64,000 nt of DNA from Candidatus Limihabitans stercoravium. GTDB lineage: Bacteria; Bacillota; Clostridia; Christensenellales; CAG-314. The DNA is taken from contig DVLO01000008.1 in the NCBI GenBank assembly GCA_018715495.1, forward strand, positions 33,600-97,599, read 5' to 3'. The notes beneath the pieces are model-generated. The model worked only from the letters and a program-made list of their open reading frames with translations, made no database searches and was not told the origin of the DNA. Shown piece by piece: positions 16,038-24,197 of the stretch (the first letter of the stretch is position 1; every line of letters begins with the position of its first letter). Both the position numbers and the translations under genes were made by a program.

Positions 16038-17069
16038 ATGGCTAGATATATAATAAAGCGTATATTGTATATACTACTAGTGTTTATTATATTGTCGTTT
16101 TTGGTTTTCGCAATATACAACATGATACCTAACGACAAGGCAGCAGCACAGGCTCGTGCTGAAGTAGCCGCAAATAAAAATCTCAAATATGAAGAAAGAT
16201 ATTTGTATTGGCAGCGTACGTATGGGCTAGATGGTAATCTTTTTCAACGCTATTTTCGTTGGTTGGGACTTTATCCTTACACAGCAGTCGACGGTAGTGT
16301 GGGTGCCTTAAACGGAATGTTGCAGGGCAATCTGGGAAGTTCGATAGATAATGGCAGACCTGTTGCTGACTTAATCAAGGAACCAATGAAAAACACAATT
16401 TTCATGAACATATTTGCAACAGTTCTTGCTTTGGGAATTACAATTCCTTTGGGCATCTTCTGTGCTGTAAAGCGTGGTTCTAGGCGTGACGTTGTAGTGC
16501 AGATAGGAACAATTGTCGGTTACAGTATGCCTGTATTCATTGTTGCGATACTGTTCATATGGCTGTTTGCGGTAGTATTGGGGATTTTCCCCGTTTCGGG
16601 GATGGAAACACCTGGTAATAACTTTACGGGATTTCGTGCTTTTCTGGACAGAATGTACTACATGGCATTGCCTTTGATTGTAATGACATTCTGTTCGTTG
16701 GGCGGTATGACAAGATATGTCCGTGCATCCATGATTGAAGCGTTGTCTCTTGACTGCATCCGCACAGCACGTGCTAAAGGTGTCAAGGAATCGGTGGTTA
16801 TTTACAGCCATGCTTGGCGTAATGCCTTGATTCCCATTGTAACACTGGTAATCGGTTGGTTCTTGAGCATTTTCTCAGGCTCAATCATGATTGAAAACAT
16901 TTTCGCCTACAACGGTATCGGCAAGGTGTATTTTACAGCATTGCAAAATTCCGACAACGAAGTAGTTCTTGCACTGCAGATGTTCTACATCTTCATTGCT
17001 TTGGCAGGCAACCTTGTAGTTGACCTTGCTTACGGATTTATTGATCCACGTATTCGTGTGTCTAAATAA
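16038..17069 (+). CDS. oppB: Oligopeptide ABC transporter permease OppB
   Basis: 343 residues, six membrane helices, one of two pore subunits of the peptide importer. It has the family N-terminus (YIIKRILYILLVFIILSFLVF), the EAA-type coupling loop around ALSLDCIRTARAKGVKE and the C-terminal DPRIRV. The length is normal for OppB, unlike the enlarged OppC that follows. The ribosome binding site is ggagg before the ATG. A 14-base gap separates it from oppC. Confidence 0.94.
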   Translation: MARYIIKRILYILLVFIILSFLVFAIYNMIPNDKAAAQARAEVAANKNLKYEERYLYWQRTYGLDGNLFQRYFRWLGLYPYTAVDGSVGALNGMLQGNLGSSIDNGRPVADLIKEPMKNTIFMNIFATVLALGITIPLGIFCAVKRGSRRDVVVQIGTIVGYSMPVFIVAILFIWLFAVVLGIFPVSGMETPGNNFTGFRAFLDRMYYMALPLIVMTFCSLGGMTRYVRASMIEALSLDCIRTARAKGVKESVVIYSHAWRNALIPIVTLVIGWFLSIFSGSIMIENIFAYNGIGKVYFTALQNSDNEVVLALQMFYIFIALAGNLVVDLAYGFIDPRIRVSK

Positions 17070-17083
17070 GGAGGTGACAACAC

Positions 17084-19123
17084 ATGTCAGATAAAAAGTT
17101 AAATAATATTGACGAATCTAATGTTGTTGTCGATCAGGAACAGACAGCGGACAACAACGAAGTTCAGGCTGAACAGACTGAACTTCAAAAAAAGAACTTC
17201 TTTGCTTCAGTCGGATCGGGCATTGCTAATATCGGCAAGACTGTTTGGCGCTGGATCAAGCGTGCTTTCATGGGTTCACACAAAGAGTTGACTGAAACGG
17301 AAAAATTTAATGTAGAAAACATCGAAAGTCCATTGAAACAGATGACTAAGGAATTCTTCCGACGCAAGATTGCAGTTGTTGCATTGGTAGTGCTTGTGTG
17401 TATGTTTGCATTTGTGTTTATCGGACCATTGTTTGTTCCGATGGATGTAAATTACACGGATACATTGCAACAAAATATTGCCCCCAATTACACAATGATG
17501 AAAGTGCCTAATGCATTGAAAAATGATATTAAGTCAATTTCAAGTTTTTCAAACTTCTCAGTTGGGTTGAGCAACAGTGGTAAGATGTACATCTGGGGAG
17601 ACACTAAACTAAGATTGGCTGGTGTAGATCTTGCAGATTTTCCTGAGGAAATAAAGGATGACAATGTTGCTTTTGTTTCTGCGGGCAAAGATCACATTGT
17701 TGCAATCACCAAGGAAGGTAAAGTAGTTGCTTGGGGTGCTAACAGTAACGGACAGTACGGCCACACAACAGCAATAGGTGCGGTTGAGATGCCGGAAGAG
17801 CTCATTAGCGGCACTATAGATCCATCGCAGGTTTCTCAGTTGGTTTGTGGATATCAGGTAACTGCGATTGTAATGAAAGACGGTTCGGTTTATGTTTGGG
17901 GTAACGGAGGTACAGTAAAAAATCTTGCTGAAATCGCCCAAATGACTAACGTTGCTAAAATTGAATTCAGTACTGCAACAGCGATGGCCATTCTTAAAGA
18001 TGGTACATTCACCACTGGAAGTAAAGATTATTTTACAAGCGTAGTGTCTTCTGTGAATGGCACTTCCAGTAGTTTGTCCGGTTATTTGAATGGACGTGAA
18101 GTAATAGATGTTGTGGCGGCAGACTATTCGATTGCTTTGCTGCTTGACGGCAACGAACTTGTAATGTCTGGTGTTTTTGAAAACAATGAAGACAAGATCC
18201 CGCAATTGCCCGAAGGAGAGTATTTCACTCAAATTGATGCTGGAACAAGGCATTATGTGGGTGTTACAAATAAAGGTAATTGTTACGGTTGGGGACACAG
18301 TTTCTACGGTCAGGCTGGATTCGATCCGGATAGTGGTGCATCCAAGGTTTTTGCCGGTGCAATGCAGACTTATGTGGTAAACGAAAGTGATGATTTGATC
18401 GCAACTCATGGGCTCAAGGGCTACTTGATGGGCACTGACGGTTCCGGAAGAGATATATTCACACGTATAGTACATGGTGGTAAGATGACAATGACAGTCG
18501 GTGCTGTAGCCGTTATCGTATCCTCCATCATTGCTATAATCATTGGATGCTTGTCCGGCTACTTTGGCGGTTGGGTAGATATGTTGTTGATGCGTATAAC
18601 TGAAATTTTTGCATCAATTCCATTCCTTCCTTTCGCAATGATGCTTTCACTGGTAATCAGAAACTACCCTGTTGACGAAACAACTAGAATTGTAATCATC
18701 ATGGTTATGCTGGGATTGTTGAGTTGGACGGGGCTTGCCCGTATGATAAGAGGTCAGGTTCTTGCCGAACGTGAAAAAGAATTTGTAATTGCCGCCAAGG
18801 CTATGGGTATAAAAGAAAATAGAATCGCATTTAAACATATTCTTCCCAATGTAATTTCGGTAATTTTGGTAAGTATGACACTGTCCTTTGCAGGATGTCT
18901 GTTAACAGAATCTTCGCTGTCGTACCTTGGATTCGGCGTTCAGCAACCACAACCTACCTGGGGTAATATGTTAAACGGTGCAAACAATAGTATTGTTATT
19001 CAAAATTATTGGTGGCAATGGCTTTTCCCCGCTCTATTTTTGGCGATTGCAACGATATCTATCAATATTATAGGTGATACGTTGCGTGATGTACTGGATC
19101 CCAAGAGTTCGTTGGATAAGTAA
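17084..19123 (+). CDS. oppC: OppC-type ABC permease with an inserted RCC1-like beta-propeller
   Basis: 679 residues, against about 300 for ordinary OppC. Order: acidic/polar cytoplasmic tail (1-90), first membrane helix (about 95-117), inserted domain (about 148-430), then a normal permease domain (446-679) with the GTDGSGRDIFTRIVHGG entry motif, helices, and EAA loop around EKEFVIAAKAMGIKE. The insert has RCC1-type repeats: MYIWGDTKLRLAG, VVAWGANSNGQYG, VYVWGNGG and CYGWGHSFYGQAG, each preceded by a S/AxGxxHxxAIxxxGxV-like strand. Topology places the propeller outside the membrane, beside the oppA product. Its ligand is unknown. Promoter, spacing and codon use match the rest of the operon, so the fusion looks native. 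Confidence 0.93.
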   Translation: MSDKKLNNIDESNVVVDQEQTADNNEVQAEQTELQKKNFFASVGSGIANIGKTVWRWIKRAFMGSHKELTETEKFNVENIESPLKQMTKEFFRRKIAVVALVVLVCMFAFVFIGPLFVPMDVNYTDTLQQNIAPNYTMMKVPNALKNDIKSISSFSNFSVGLSNSGKMYIWGDTKLRLAGVDLADFPEEIKDDNVAFVSAGKDHIVAITKEGKVVAWGANSNGQYGHTTAIGAVEMPEELISGTIDPSQVSQLVCGYQVTAIVMKDGSVYVWGNGGTVKNLAEIAQMTNVAKIEFSTATAMAILKDGTFTTGSKDYFTSVVSSVNGTSSSLSGYLNGREVIDVVAADYSIALLLDGNELVMSGVFENNEDKIPQLPEGEYFTQIDAGTRHYVGVTNKGNCYGWGHSFYGQAGFDPDSGASKVFAGAMQTYVVNESDDLIATHGLKGYLMGTDGSGRDIFTRIVHGGKMTMTVGAVAVIVSSIIAIIIGCLSGYFGGWVDMLLMRITEIFASIPFLPFAMMLSLVIRNYPVDETTRIVIIMVMLGLLSWTGLARMIRGQVLAEREKEFVIAAKAMGIKENRIAFKHILPNVISVILVSMTLSFAGCLLTESSLSYLGFGVQQPQPTWGNMLNGANNSIVIQNYWWQWLFPALFLAIATISINIIGDTLRDVLDPKSSLDK

Positions 19124-19134
19124 GGAGGTATAAA

Positions 19135-20247
19135 ATGGCATTACTAGAAGTAAAAAATCTTCATACTTATTTTGAAACTCGTAAGGGTACCGTCAAGGCG
19201 GTAAACGACGTATCGTATACCGTCGAACCGGGCAGAACGCTTGGTGTTGTGGGCGAAAGCGGTAGCGGTAAGTCGGTATCGGCAATGAGCATATTGCAAC
19301 TGCTGGATGGCAACGGCTACATTGCAGGCGGAGAAATACTGTTCAACATCGAAAAGGATGGTGAGCAACACATAGTTGATCTTACTAAGTTAAAGGCAGA
19401 AACCAAGGAAAAACATCACGGTAAGAAACAACAGCCTTCCGATGAAAACACAGATACTGCAGGTCTTAGCATGTATGACATCAGAGGAAATTACATTTCG
19501 GTAATTTTCCAGGAACCCATGACAAGTTTGAATCCGGTGTTTACAATTTCCAGACAGTTGAGTGAACCTTTTATCATTCACCAGCACCTCAGCAAAAAAG
19601 AGGCTGCCAAGAAAGCTGTCGAGATGCTTGCGGCAGTACAAATTCCCAACCCCGAAGAGGTTGCAAGACAGTATCCTCACCAACTTTCGGGTGGTATGCG
19701 TCAGCGTGTCATGATTGCAATGGCGCTGGCTTGTAAGCCAAAGATCCTGATTGCGGATGAACCTACAACAGCTTTGGACGTTACTATACAGGCGCAGATA
19801 TTGCACCTGATGAATGAGTTGCAACGTGAAAACGGCACATCAATCATCTTCATTACTCACGACCTGGGCGTAATCAATCAGATGGCGGACGACGTAGTTG
19901 TAATGTACTGCGGGCAGGTTGTGGAAAAGGCCCCTGCAAGAGTTATTTTCTCCAATTGTAAGGTGAGTCACCCTTATACCGAAGGTCTGATGTATTCTAT
20001 TCCACGTATAGACAACATTACAGACAGGCTTGAACCTATTCCTGGAACTGTACCTCACCCGTTGGCACTGCCTAAGGGATGTAAATTTGCTCCCCGTTGT
20101 AAGTATTGCACGAAAAAGTGTATGGAAGAGGAACCCACATTGCAAGAGGTTGCACCAAATCAATTGGTAAGATGTTTTTATCCCGACAAGGAGGTGAGGA
20201 AGAGTGAACAACACAAGAAAGAAGTTGTTATCAATAAAGAATCTTAA
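19135..20247 (+). CDS. oppD: Oligopeptide ABC transporter ATP-binding protein OppD
   Basis: 370 residues, cytoplasmic ATPase. Walker A is GESGSGKS (40-47), the Q-loop IFQEPMTSLNP near 125, signature LSGGMRQR, and Walker B LIADEPTTALD. The C-terminal oligopeptide domain has the cysteine cluster CKFAPRCKYCTKKC. A charged insertion of about 25 residues (roughly 80-110, with KLKAETKEKHHGKKQQ) lies between Walker A and the Q-loop, compared with usual OppD spacing. The gene overlaps oppF by 44 bases. Confidence 0.95.
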   Translation: MALLEVKNLHTYFETRKGTVKAVNDVSYTVEPGRTLGVVGESGSGKSVSAMSILQLLDGNGYIAGGEILFNIEKDGEQHIVDLTKLKAETKEKHHGKKQQPSDENTDTAGLSMYDIRGNYISVIFQEPMTSLNPVFTISRQLSEPFIIHQHLSKKEAAKKAVEMLAAVQIPNPEEVARQYPHQLSGGMRQRVMIAMALACKPKILIADEPTTALDVTIQAQILHLMNELQRENGTSIIFITHDLGVINQMADDVVVMYCGQVVEKAPARVIFSNCKVSHPYTEGLMYSIPRIDNITDRLEPIPGTVPHPLALPKGCKFAPRCKYCTKKCMEEEPTLQEVAPNQLVRCFYPDKEVRKSEQHKKEVVINKES

Positions 20248-21835
20248 AAAATACTTCCCTATCGCCAAGTCGAGTATTTTTCAGAAAGAACAACTGTATG
20301 TAAGAGCGAATGAAGACGTTTCGTTTGACGTTTATGAAGGTGAAACAATTGGTATTGTAGGCGAATCGGGATGTGGTAAGTCTACTTTGGGACGTGTAAT
20401 ACTTCAACTTTATGAACAAACTGCCGGAAGTACGATGTATTACGGTAGAAGCCGTTCGGACTTTGCTCCTAAATATGTGGAACGTACTTTGAAAAATTCC
20501 AAGAAATACATTGAGAAGTACAACAAAGCACGTTTGAAAGCTGAGGAAGCGGAAAAGAAATGCGAAGAATTGGGTGAAAATGCTACATTCTTCCAATTGC
20601 AGGACAAGAACCTTGCGGTGGCTGAAATGAACACTGCGTTGCACAATGTGGCTTCCGTACTTGGTGGTTTCATGGGACTTGATGATCCCACGCAGGGAGC
20701 GGATTTGTTGCTTCGCAGACACAGGGTTCACGTTAAGGTTGCGCAGATCAAACACAAGCTCAATTCATTAGCTACCGAATTGGATATGCTTGAAGGTAAA
20801 ATCAAGGCGGAACAAGAAAAACCCGAAAGTAAAAAACTTAAAGGCTTGCAAACGGCTTTGGCAAAAACAAAAGAAAAAGAAGCTCTTTTGAATGCAGAAT
20901 TGGAAAAGTCTCAGTCTGAACGTGCTGTCTTGCGTGAAGAACTTGCAAATGCCCTTGAAAAATATAAGGACAACGACCAGTTCCAATATTACCAACAGTT
21001 TGTCGACACGGGTATTGACCTTGCCCGTCTGACATACAATGAAATGCGTTTGTTGCGTAGAGACTTGCAGATCATTTTCCAGGATCCTTATTCTTCGCTC
21101 AATCCACGTATGACAATCGGTCAGATCATTGAAGAAGGCCTTGTTACTCACAAGTTTTACAAGCACGGATCTGAAAGTATGAAACAGTACATTTTGAAAG
21201 TAATGAATGACTGTGGATTGCAGGATTACATGATCCACCGTTATCCTCACCAATTCAGTGGCGGACAACGTCAGCGTATCTGTATTGCTCGTGCATTGGC
21301 TGTAAAACCCAAGTTTGTTGTTTGTGACGAATGTGTTTCGGCATTGGACGTTTCAATTCAGTCGCAGATCATCAACCTGTTGTTGGAACTGAAGGAACGT
21401 GAAGGGCTGACATACCTGTTTATTTCGCACGACTTGTCGGTAGTGCGCTATATCTCCGACAGAATTTGTGTAATGTATCTTGGTAACATCGTGGAATTTG
21501 CCGACGCTAAAACGTTGTTCGAAGATCCACGCCATCCTTATACATTGGCATTGTTGTCAAGTATTCCTACAACCGATCCCGACGGGCTTAACAAGGAAAG
21601 TATCCTGTTGGAAGGAAATATCCCAAGCCCAATTCGTCCTCCTCAAGGTTGTAAGTTCCACACACGTTGCTACATGGCTACCGAACAGTGTAAACGTGTA
21701 CCGCCTCCATTGGTTGATCTTGGCGACGGTCACTTGGTCGCTTGTCACAATTGTGCAAGAAAGATAGATGAGAATGGAAATTACTTGTTTAAAGTTCCAT
21801 CTACCAGAAAGAATTCTAAATCAGAGGTAAAGTGA
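20204..21835 (+). CDS. oppF: Oligopeptide ABC transporter ATP-binding protein OppF with a large helical insertion
   Basis: 543 residues, against about 320 for ordinary OppF. Walker A is GESGCGKST (53-61) and the Q-loop is IIFQDPYSSLNPRM (from 290). Between them lies an insert of about 190 residues (roughly 84-275), mostly charged and heptad-like (KARLKAEEAEKKCEEL, then ALAKTKEKEALLNAELEKSQ), suggesting a helical coiled-coil hairpin. The signature FSGGQRQR, Walker B VVCDECVSALD and the C-terminal oligopeptide domain (GCKFHTRC) are normal. A GTG start at 20204 is used because aggaggtgagg lies just before it, inside oppD. Confidence 0.94.
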   Translation: MNNTRKKLLSIKNLKKYFPIAKSSIFQKEQLYVRANEDVSFDVYEGETIGIVGESGCGKSTLGRVILQLYEQTAGSTMYYGRSRSDFAPKYVERTLKNSKKYIEKYNKARLKAEEAEKKCEELGENATFFQLQDKNLAVAEMNTALHNVASVLGGFMGLDDPTQGADLLLRRHRVHVKVAQIKHKLNSLATELDMLEGKIKAEQEKPESKKLKGLQTALAKTKEKEALLNAELEKSQSERAVLREELANALEKYKDNDQFQYYQQFVDTGIDLARLTYNEMRLLRRDLQIIFQDPYSSLNPRMTIGQIIEEGLVTHKFYKHGSESMKQYILKVMNDCGLQDYMIHRYPHQFSGGQRQRICIARALAVKPKFVVCDECVSALDVSIQSQIINLLLELKEREGLTYLFISHDLSVVRYISDRICVMYLGNIVEFADAKTLFEDPRHPYTLALLSSIPTTDPDGLNKESILLEGNIPSPIRPPQGCKFHTRCYMATEQCKRVPPPLVDLGDGHLVACHNCARKIDENGNYLFKVPSTRKNSKSEVK

Positions 21836-21836
21836 A

Positions 21837-22040
21837 ATGCTGCGTTGGTGGAAGCATCTCAAAAAATTAGATAAAGAGGAATACGAACAATACAAGGAAC
21901 AGATAGATAAAGAAAATTTGACTGCTAAAGATAAATTCAGTATGATTCTGTCTGCGTTTTTGGTGATTGTTTTGCCTGTTTCTCTTGGTTTGATTGGTTT
22001 TGGGGTGTTGATACTGGCACTGTTTGGAGCATTTGGCTAA
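21837..22040 (+). CDS. Small membrane protein at the end of the opp operon
   Basis: 67 residues. The N-terminal 35 residues are charged (KHLKKLDKEEYEQYKEQIDK) and the C-terminal 32 form one long or two short membrane segments (MILSAFLVIVLPVSLGLIGF). The ATG is one base after the oppF stop with gaggt upstream, so translation is probably coupled. A terminator follows. I do not recognise a family. An accessory subunit of the modified Opp transporter is possible, but only context supports it. Confidence 0.65.
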   Translation: MLRWWKHLKKLDKEEYEQYKEQIDKENLTAKDKFSMILSAFLVIVLPVSLGLIGFGVLILALFGAFG

Positions 22041-22061
22041 TAAATTTTGACCCCATTAAGG

Positions 22062-22088
22062 TGTGATTTCGCTTTGCGAAATTGCACG
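22062..22088 (+). other. Stem-loop after the opp operon
   Basis: GTGTGATTTCGC and GCGAAATTGCAC pair around TTT with two imperfect positions. It directly precedes the operon terminator. Confidence 0.5.
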
Positions 22089-22093
22089 TGAAG

Positions 22094-22124
22094 ACCCCCT
22101 TGGAAATCCAAGGGGGTTTAATTT
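22094..22124 (+). terminator. Intrinsic terminator of the opp operon
   Basis: ACCCCCTTGG and CCAAGGGGGT pair around a four-base loop, followed by TTAATTTTT. Confidence 0.9.
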
Positions 22125-22134
22125 TTGCGTTTAT

Positions 22135-22302
22135 TTAAAACGTTGCGAAGGATTTGTTCTGACGTTTTTGGAAATTTTGACTTAATTCAAGTCGGTAATT
22201 GAATGTGTTGTAACCGGCAAGTGGTTTTCCTGTGTAGAGATAACTGTTCGACAACAAACGGTGTGGGATAAGCGGTGTGTCAATGGCGCAACGCAATCCC
22301 AT
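22135..22302 (-). pseudogene. Possible short ORF or gene remnant, minus strand
   Basis: 55 codons from an ATG at 22302 to a TAA at 22135-22137; the frame stays open to 22344 without a further start. The translation looks protein-like (it includes TPLIPHRLLSNSYLYTGKPL and a following GYNTFNYRLE). There is no ribosome binding site. It occupies most of the gap between the opp terminator and the zinc-ribbon gene. I cannot assign a family. A degraded gene end is the simplest reading. Confidence 0.25.
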
Positions 22303-22380
22303 TGTTGTGCAACCAGAATGTTTTCGGGTGCCATCCCGATTAGATTAACTTTATTTGTAAAGTTTAGTGTGTTTCCAATC

Positions 22381-22596
22381 TCATGATTTCAAGGTGATCA
22401 GCACGGCAACCGCAATTACAAGCAACACTACAAACAGAATGTTTCGTATTTTAGTGCGTGACTTTGCGTCCCCTTCGGTGTATCCCCTTGGAGTCAGTTC
22501 CCCTTTGCAGTGCGGACATTGTGTGAAGTGGTCAAGCACTTCTTTGCCGCAATGCGGACAGTTTACAAGATGTCTTTCAAGATTGGATTTTCTCAT
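22381..22596 (-). CDS. Small zinc-ribbon membrane protein
   Basis: 71 residues. The first half has a double CxxC zinc ribbon, CPHCGKEVL and CPHCKGEL. The last 25 residues form one membrane helix (ILFVVLLVIAVAVLITL) ending in KS, so the ribbon faces the cytoplasm or is tail-anchored. I start at the second ATG (22596), because GAGGTGA lies seven bases ahead of it and only one base ahead of the ATG at 22602. Function is unknown. Confidence 0.7.
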   Translation of the reverse strand: MRKSNLERHLVNCPHCGKEVLDHFTQCPHCKGELTPRGYTEGDAKSRTKIRNILFVVLLVIAVAVLITLKS

Positions 22597-22937
22597 GTTC
22601 ATTCACCTCATTGCCATTTTATCATTTCTCCGTAACTTTGGCAATAACTGTCGGTAAAGTTGTGGGTGAATTGTATTTTGTGTAATTATTTTTGGTTAAA
22701 ATCTTTGTTGCTGTTGCGATTTATCTAAAGGACAACAAAGTGATGTGCTGTTTCCATTGGTTGTTTACTTATTATCATTGTTCTTCAATGTGTAAGCAAT
22801 TTGCTGTAATTGATGTGGTAAGTAAAGCGTATTTGTTTGTTATCGTTAACTTCAAGTAGAAATTTCTTATTTCCAATAGATACGTTTTTAGCATTGTCAG
22901 TGTTTAGGACAGTGGTGTGAAAAACTGTAAAGAGGTT

Positions 22938-22961
22938 ATTCCTTATTATATATAGATATAC
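22938..22961 (+). repeat. AT-rich motif, copy A
   Basis: ATTCCTTATTATATATAGAT followed by ATAC. It is near-identical to copies at 23276 and 23358, with a weaker copy at 23115. Confidence 0.75.
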
Positions 22962-23114
22962 TCCTTTGTTGTATGTAACGGCGTGTCGGTTGTCTTGTGG
23001 TTGGTTGCGTTTGTTTGTTGTCGGTTAGTGGTGGTGGAAAATCTTCCCCATATGCGTAAACTACATTATGGGTTGCGCTGTCTGTGTAACAGTGTTGTGA
23101 AGATGGTGTGTAGC

Positions 23115-23138
23115 CGTTATTTGATATATAAAGATATC
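23115..23138 (+). repeat. AT-rich motif, degenerate copy B
   Basis: CGTTATTTGATATATAAAGA followed by TATC. It keeps the shape of the motif with several changes. Confidence 0.4.
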
Positions 23139-23275
23139 GTTTGTTTCGTTGTTTTGCGTTGGCGTTGCTGTTGCGCATCTGATTGTATCGCATCTGTTTG
23201 TGGTTGGGAGTTTGTTTCGGCTGTTTTGTATCTTGTTAAAAGTGCATTTTTTATTGTAGGTAGTGGTCGGTGGAA

Positions 23276-23300
23276 ATTCCTTATTTATATATAGATATAC
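23276..23300 (+). repeat. AT-rich motif, copy C
   Basis: ATTCCTTATTTATATATAGA followed by TATAC: the same as copy A with one extra T. Confidence 0.75.
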
Positions 23301-23357
23301 TTTATACGCTATCGTGGAAGTTAGTTTGACGGTGGTGTGTCAATTGAAAGGTAAGCC

Positions 23358-23377
23358 ATTCCTTATTATATATAGAT
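23358..23377 (+). repeat. AT-rich motif, copy D
   Basis: ATTCCTTATTATATATAGAT, identical to the first 20 bases of copy A, then GTG instead of ATAC. Confidence 0.75.
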
Positions 23378-23572
23378 GTGTTCCACTGTCTTCGTAGTCG
23401 TTAAGTGTGTCGTGAGTGTGTCAGTGCTGTTGTGCATGCGGTTTTTCAATGGTTTGCTTTCGGCGTCGGGATAACAAAAAAACGGGAAAATGCCCCTCTG
23501 ACACAAACTCTTGACAAAAAAGTCCACTCTAAAAAAATATTCAATTTGTGCCAAAAAAATGTCAAAAAATAT

Positions 23573-23602
23573 TTGACAGCCTATTGACTGTTGTGATATC
23601 AT
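23573..23602 (+). promoter_or_regulatory. Promoter of the S10-spc-alpha ribosomal operon
   Basis: TTGACA (23573-23578), 18 bases, TATCAT (23597-23602). Transcription would start near 23609, giving a leader of about 255 bases before rpsJ. Confidence 0.65.
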
Positions 23603-23608
23603 ATACAA

Positions 23609-23863
23609 GCTGTGGAATATGGCTTGAAGTGTGAGGTTACTGAGATAACAGAAAACTTACACCTACATAGCATCGCCGGTAAAGAGCGATGTGACCGAAT
23701 CATGGCGTTGGTTGATAAGTGACAAGGCCTGTCAAACTGTCAGTTGATGCAATTTAGGCAAATGAAAATTTGCTTTATAAAAAGCCACAGTATGATACAC
23801 ACGGAAGTGTTGTCAGCGAAAAGGGATTCGGCAATAAAATCATATTTATAAGGAGAGAACAAA
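23609..23863 (+). ncRNA. 5' leader of the S10 operon with several hairpins
   Basis: The leader contains CATCGC/GCGATG (around 23669-23691), GCAAAT/ATTTGC (around 23757-23772) and TGACA/TGTCA-type pairings near 23720. In many bacteria S10 leaders mediate feedback by a ribosomal protein such as L4. I cannot show that here. A normal ggag ribosome binding site precedes rpsJ. Confidence 0.45.
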
Positions 23864-24172
23864 ATGGCTAACCAAAGAATCAGAATTAAGTTGAAGTCTT
23901 ACGACCACAATTTAGTCGATCTTGCTTGCACAAAGATTGTGGAAGCTGCAAAGAAGATGGGAAGTACTGTTTCCGGTCCTATCCCACTGCCCACAGAAAG
24001 GGAAATCGTAACAGTGTTGCGTGCAACTCACAAATATAAGGATGCACGTGAACAATTCGAATTGAGAACTTACAAGCGTTTGATTGACATCTACAGTCCC
24101 AATGCCAAGACAGTAGACAGCTTGACAAAGCTGGATCTGCCTGCCGGTATCGACGTAAAGATCAAACTGTAA
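23864..24172 (+). CDS. rpsJ: 30S ribosomal protein S10
   Basis: 102 residues, normal length, the first gene of the superoperon. It carries the family start ([22 protein letters not shown]) and the [25 protein letters not shown] block. S10 sits in the 30S head and, as NusE, also takes part in transcription antitermination. The C-terminus ends with the usual GIDVKIKL strand. It is preceded by the long hairpin-bearing leader and followed 25 bases later by rplC. Confidence 0.98.
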   Translation: MANQRIRIKLKSYDHNLVDLACTKIVEAAKKMGSTVSGPIPLPTEREIVTVLRATHKYKDAREQFELRTYKRLIDIYSPNAKTVDSLTKLDLPAGIDVKIKL

Positions 24173-24197
24173 AATACAACGGAGGTGAACTTTATCA

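Larger units (their letters stand above)
22603..23572. other. Long non-coding region with strongly GT-rich plus strand
   Basis: No convincing gene on either strand for nearly 1 kb. From about 22960 to 23460 the plus strand is extremely rich in G and T (for example 50 of 60 bases at 22981-23040). Open frames on the minus strand here have implausible composition (Asn, Gln, Thr, Tyr runs) and no ribosome binding sites. Four copies of an AT-rich motif lie inside. The region ends at the promoter of the S10 operon. Confidence 0.6.

Noticed and set aside
22936..23193. 85-codon open frame on the minus strand in the GT-rich region
   Set aside because: Composition is dominated by Asn, Gln, Thr, Tyr and Arg, it has no ribosome binding site, and it is explained by the GT-rich opposite strand.
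22938..23377. CRISPR array from the repeated AT-rich motif
   Set aside because: Spacings are irregular (177, 161 and 82 bases), the repeats are low-complexity, and no cas genes are near.
23405..23587. 60-codon plus-strand open frame before the S10 operon
   Set aside because: It runs into the operon promoter, has no ribosome binding site, and its lysine-rich end comes from A-tracts.
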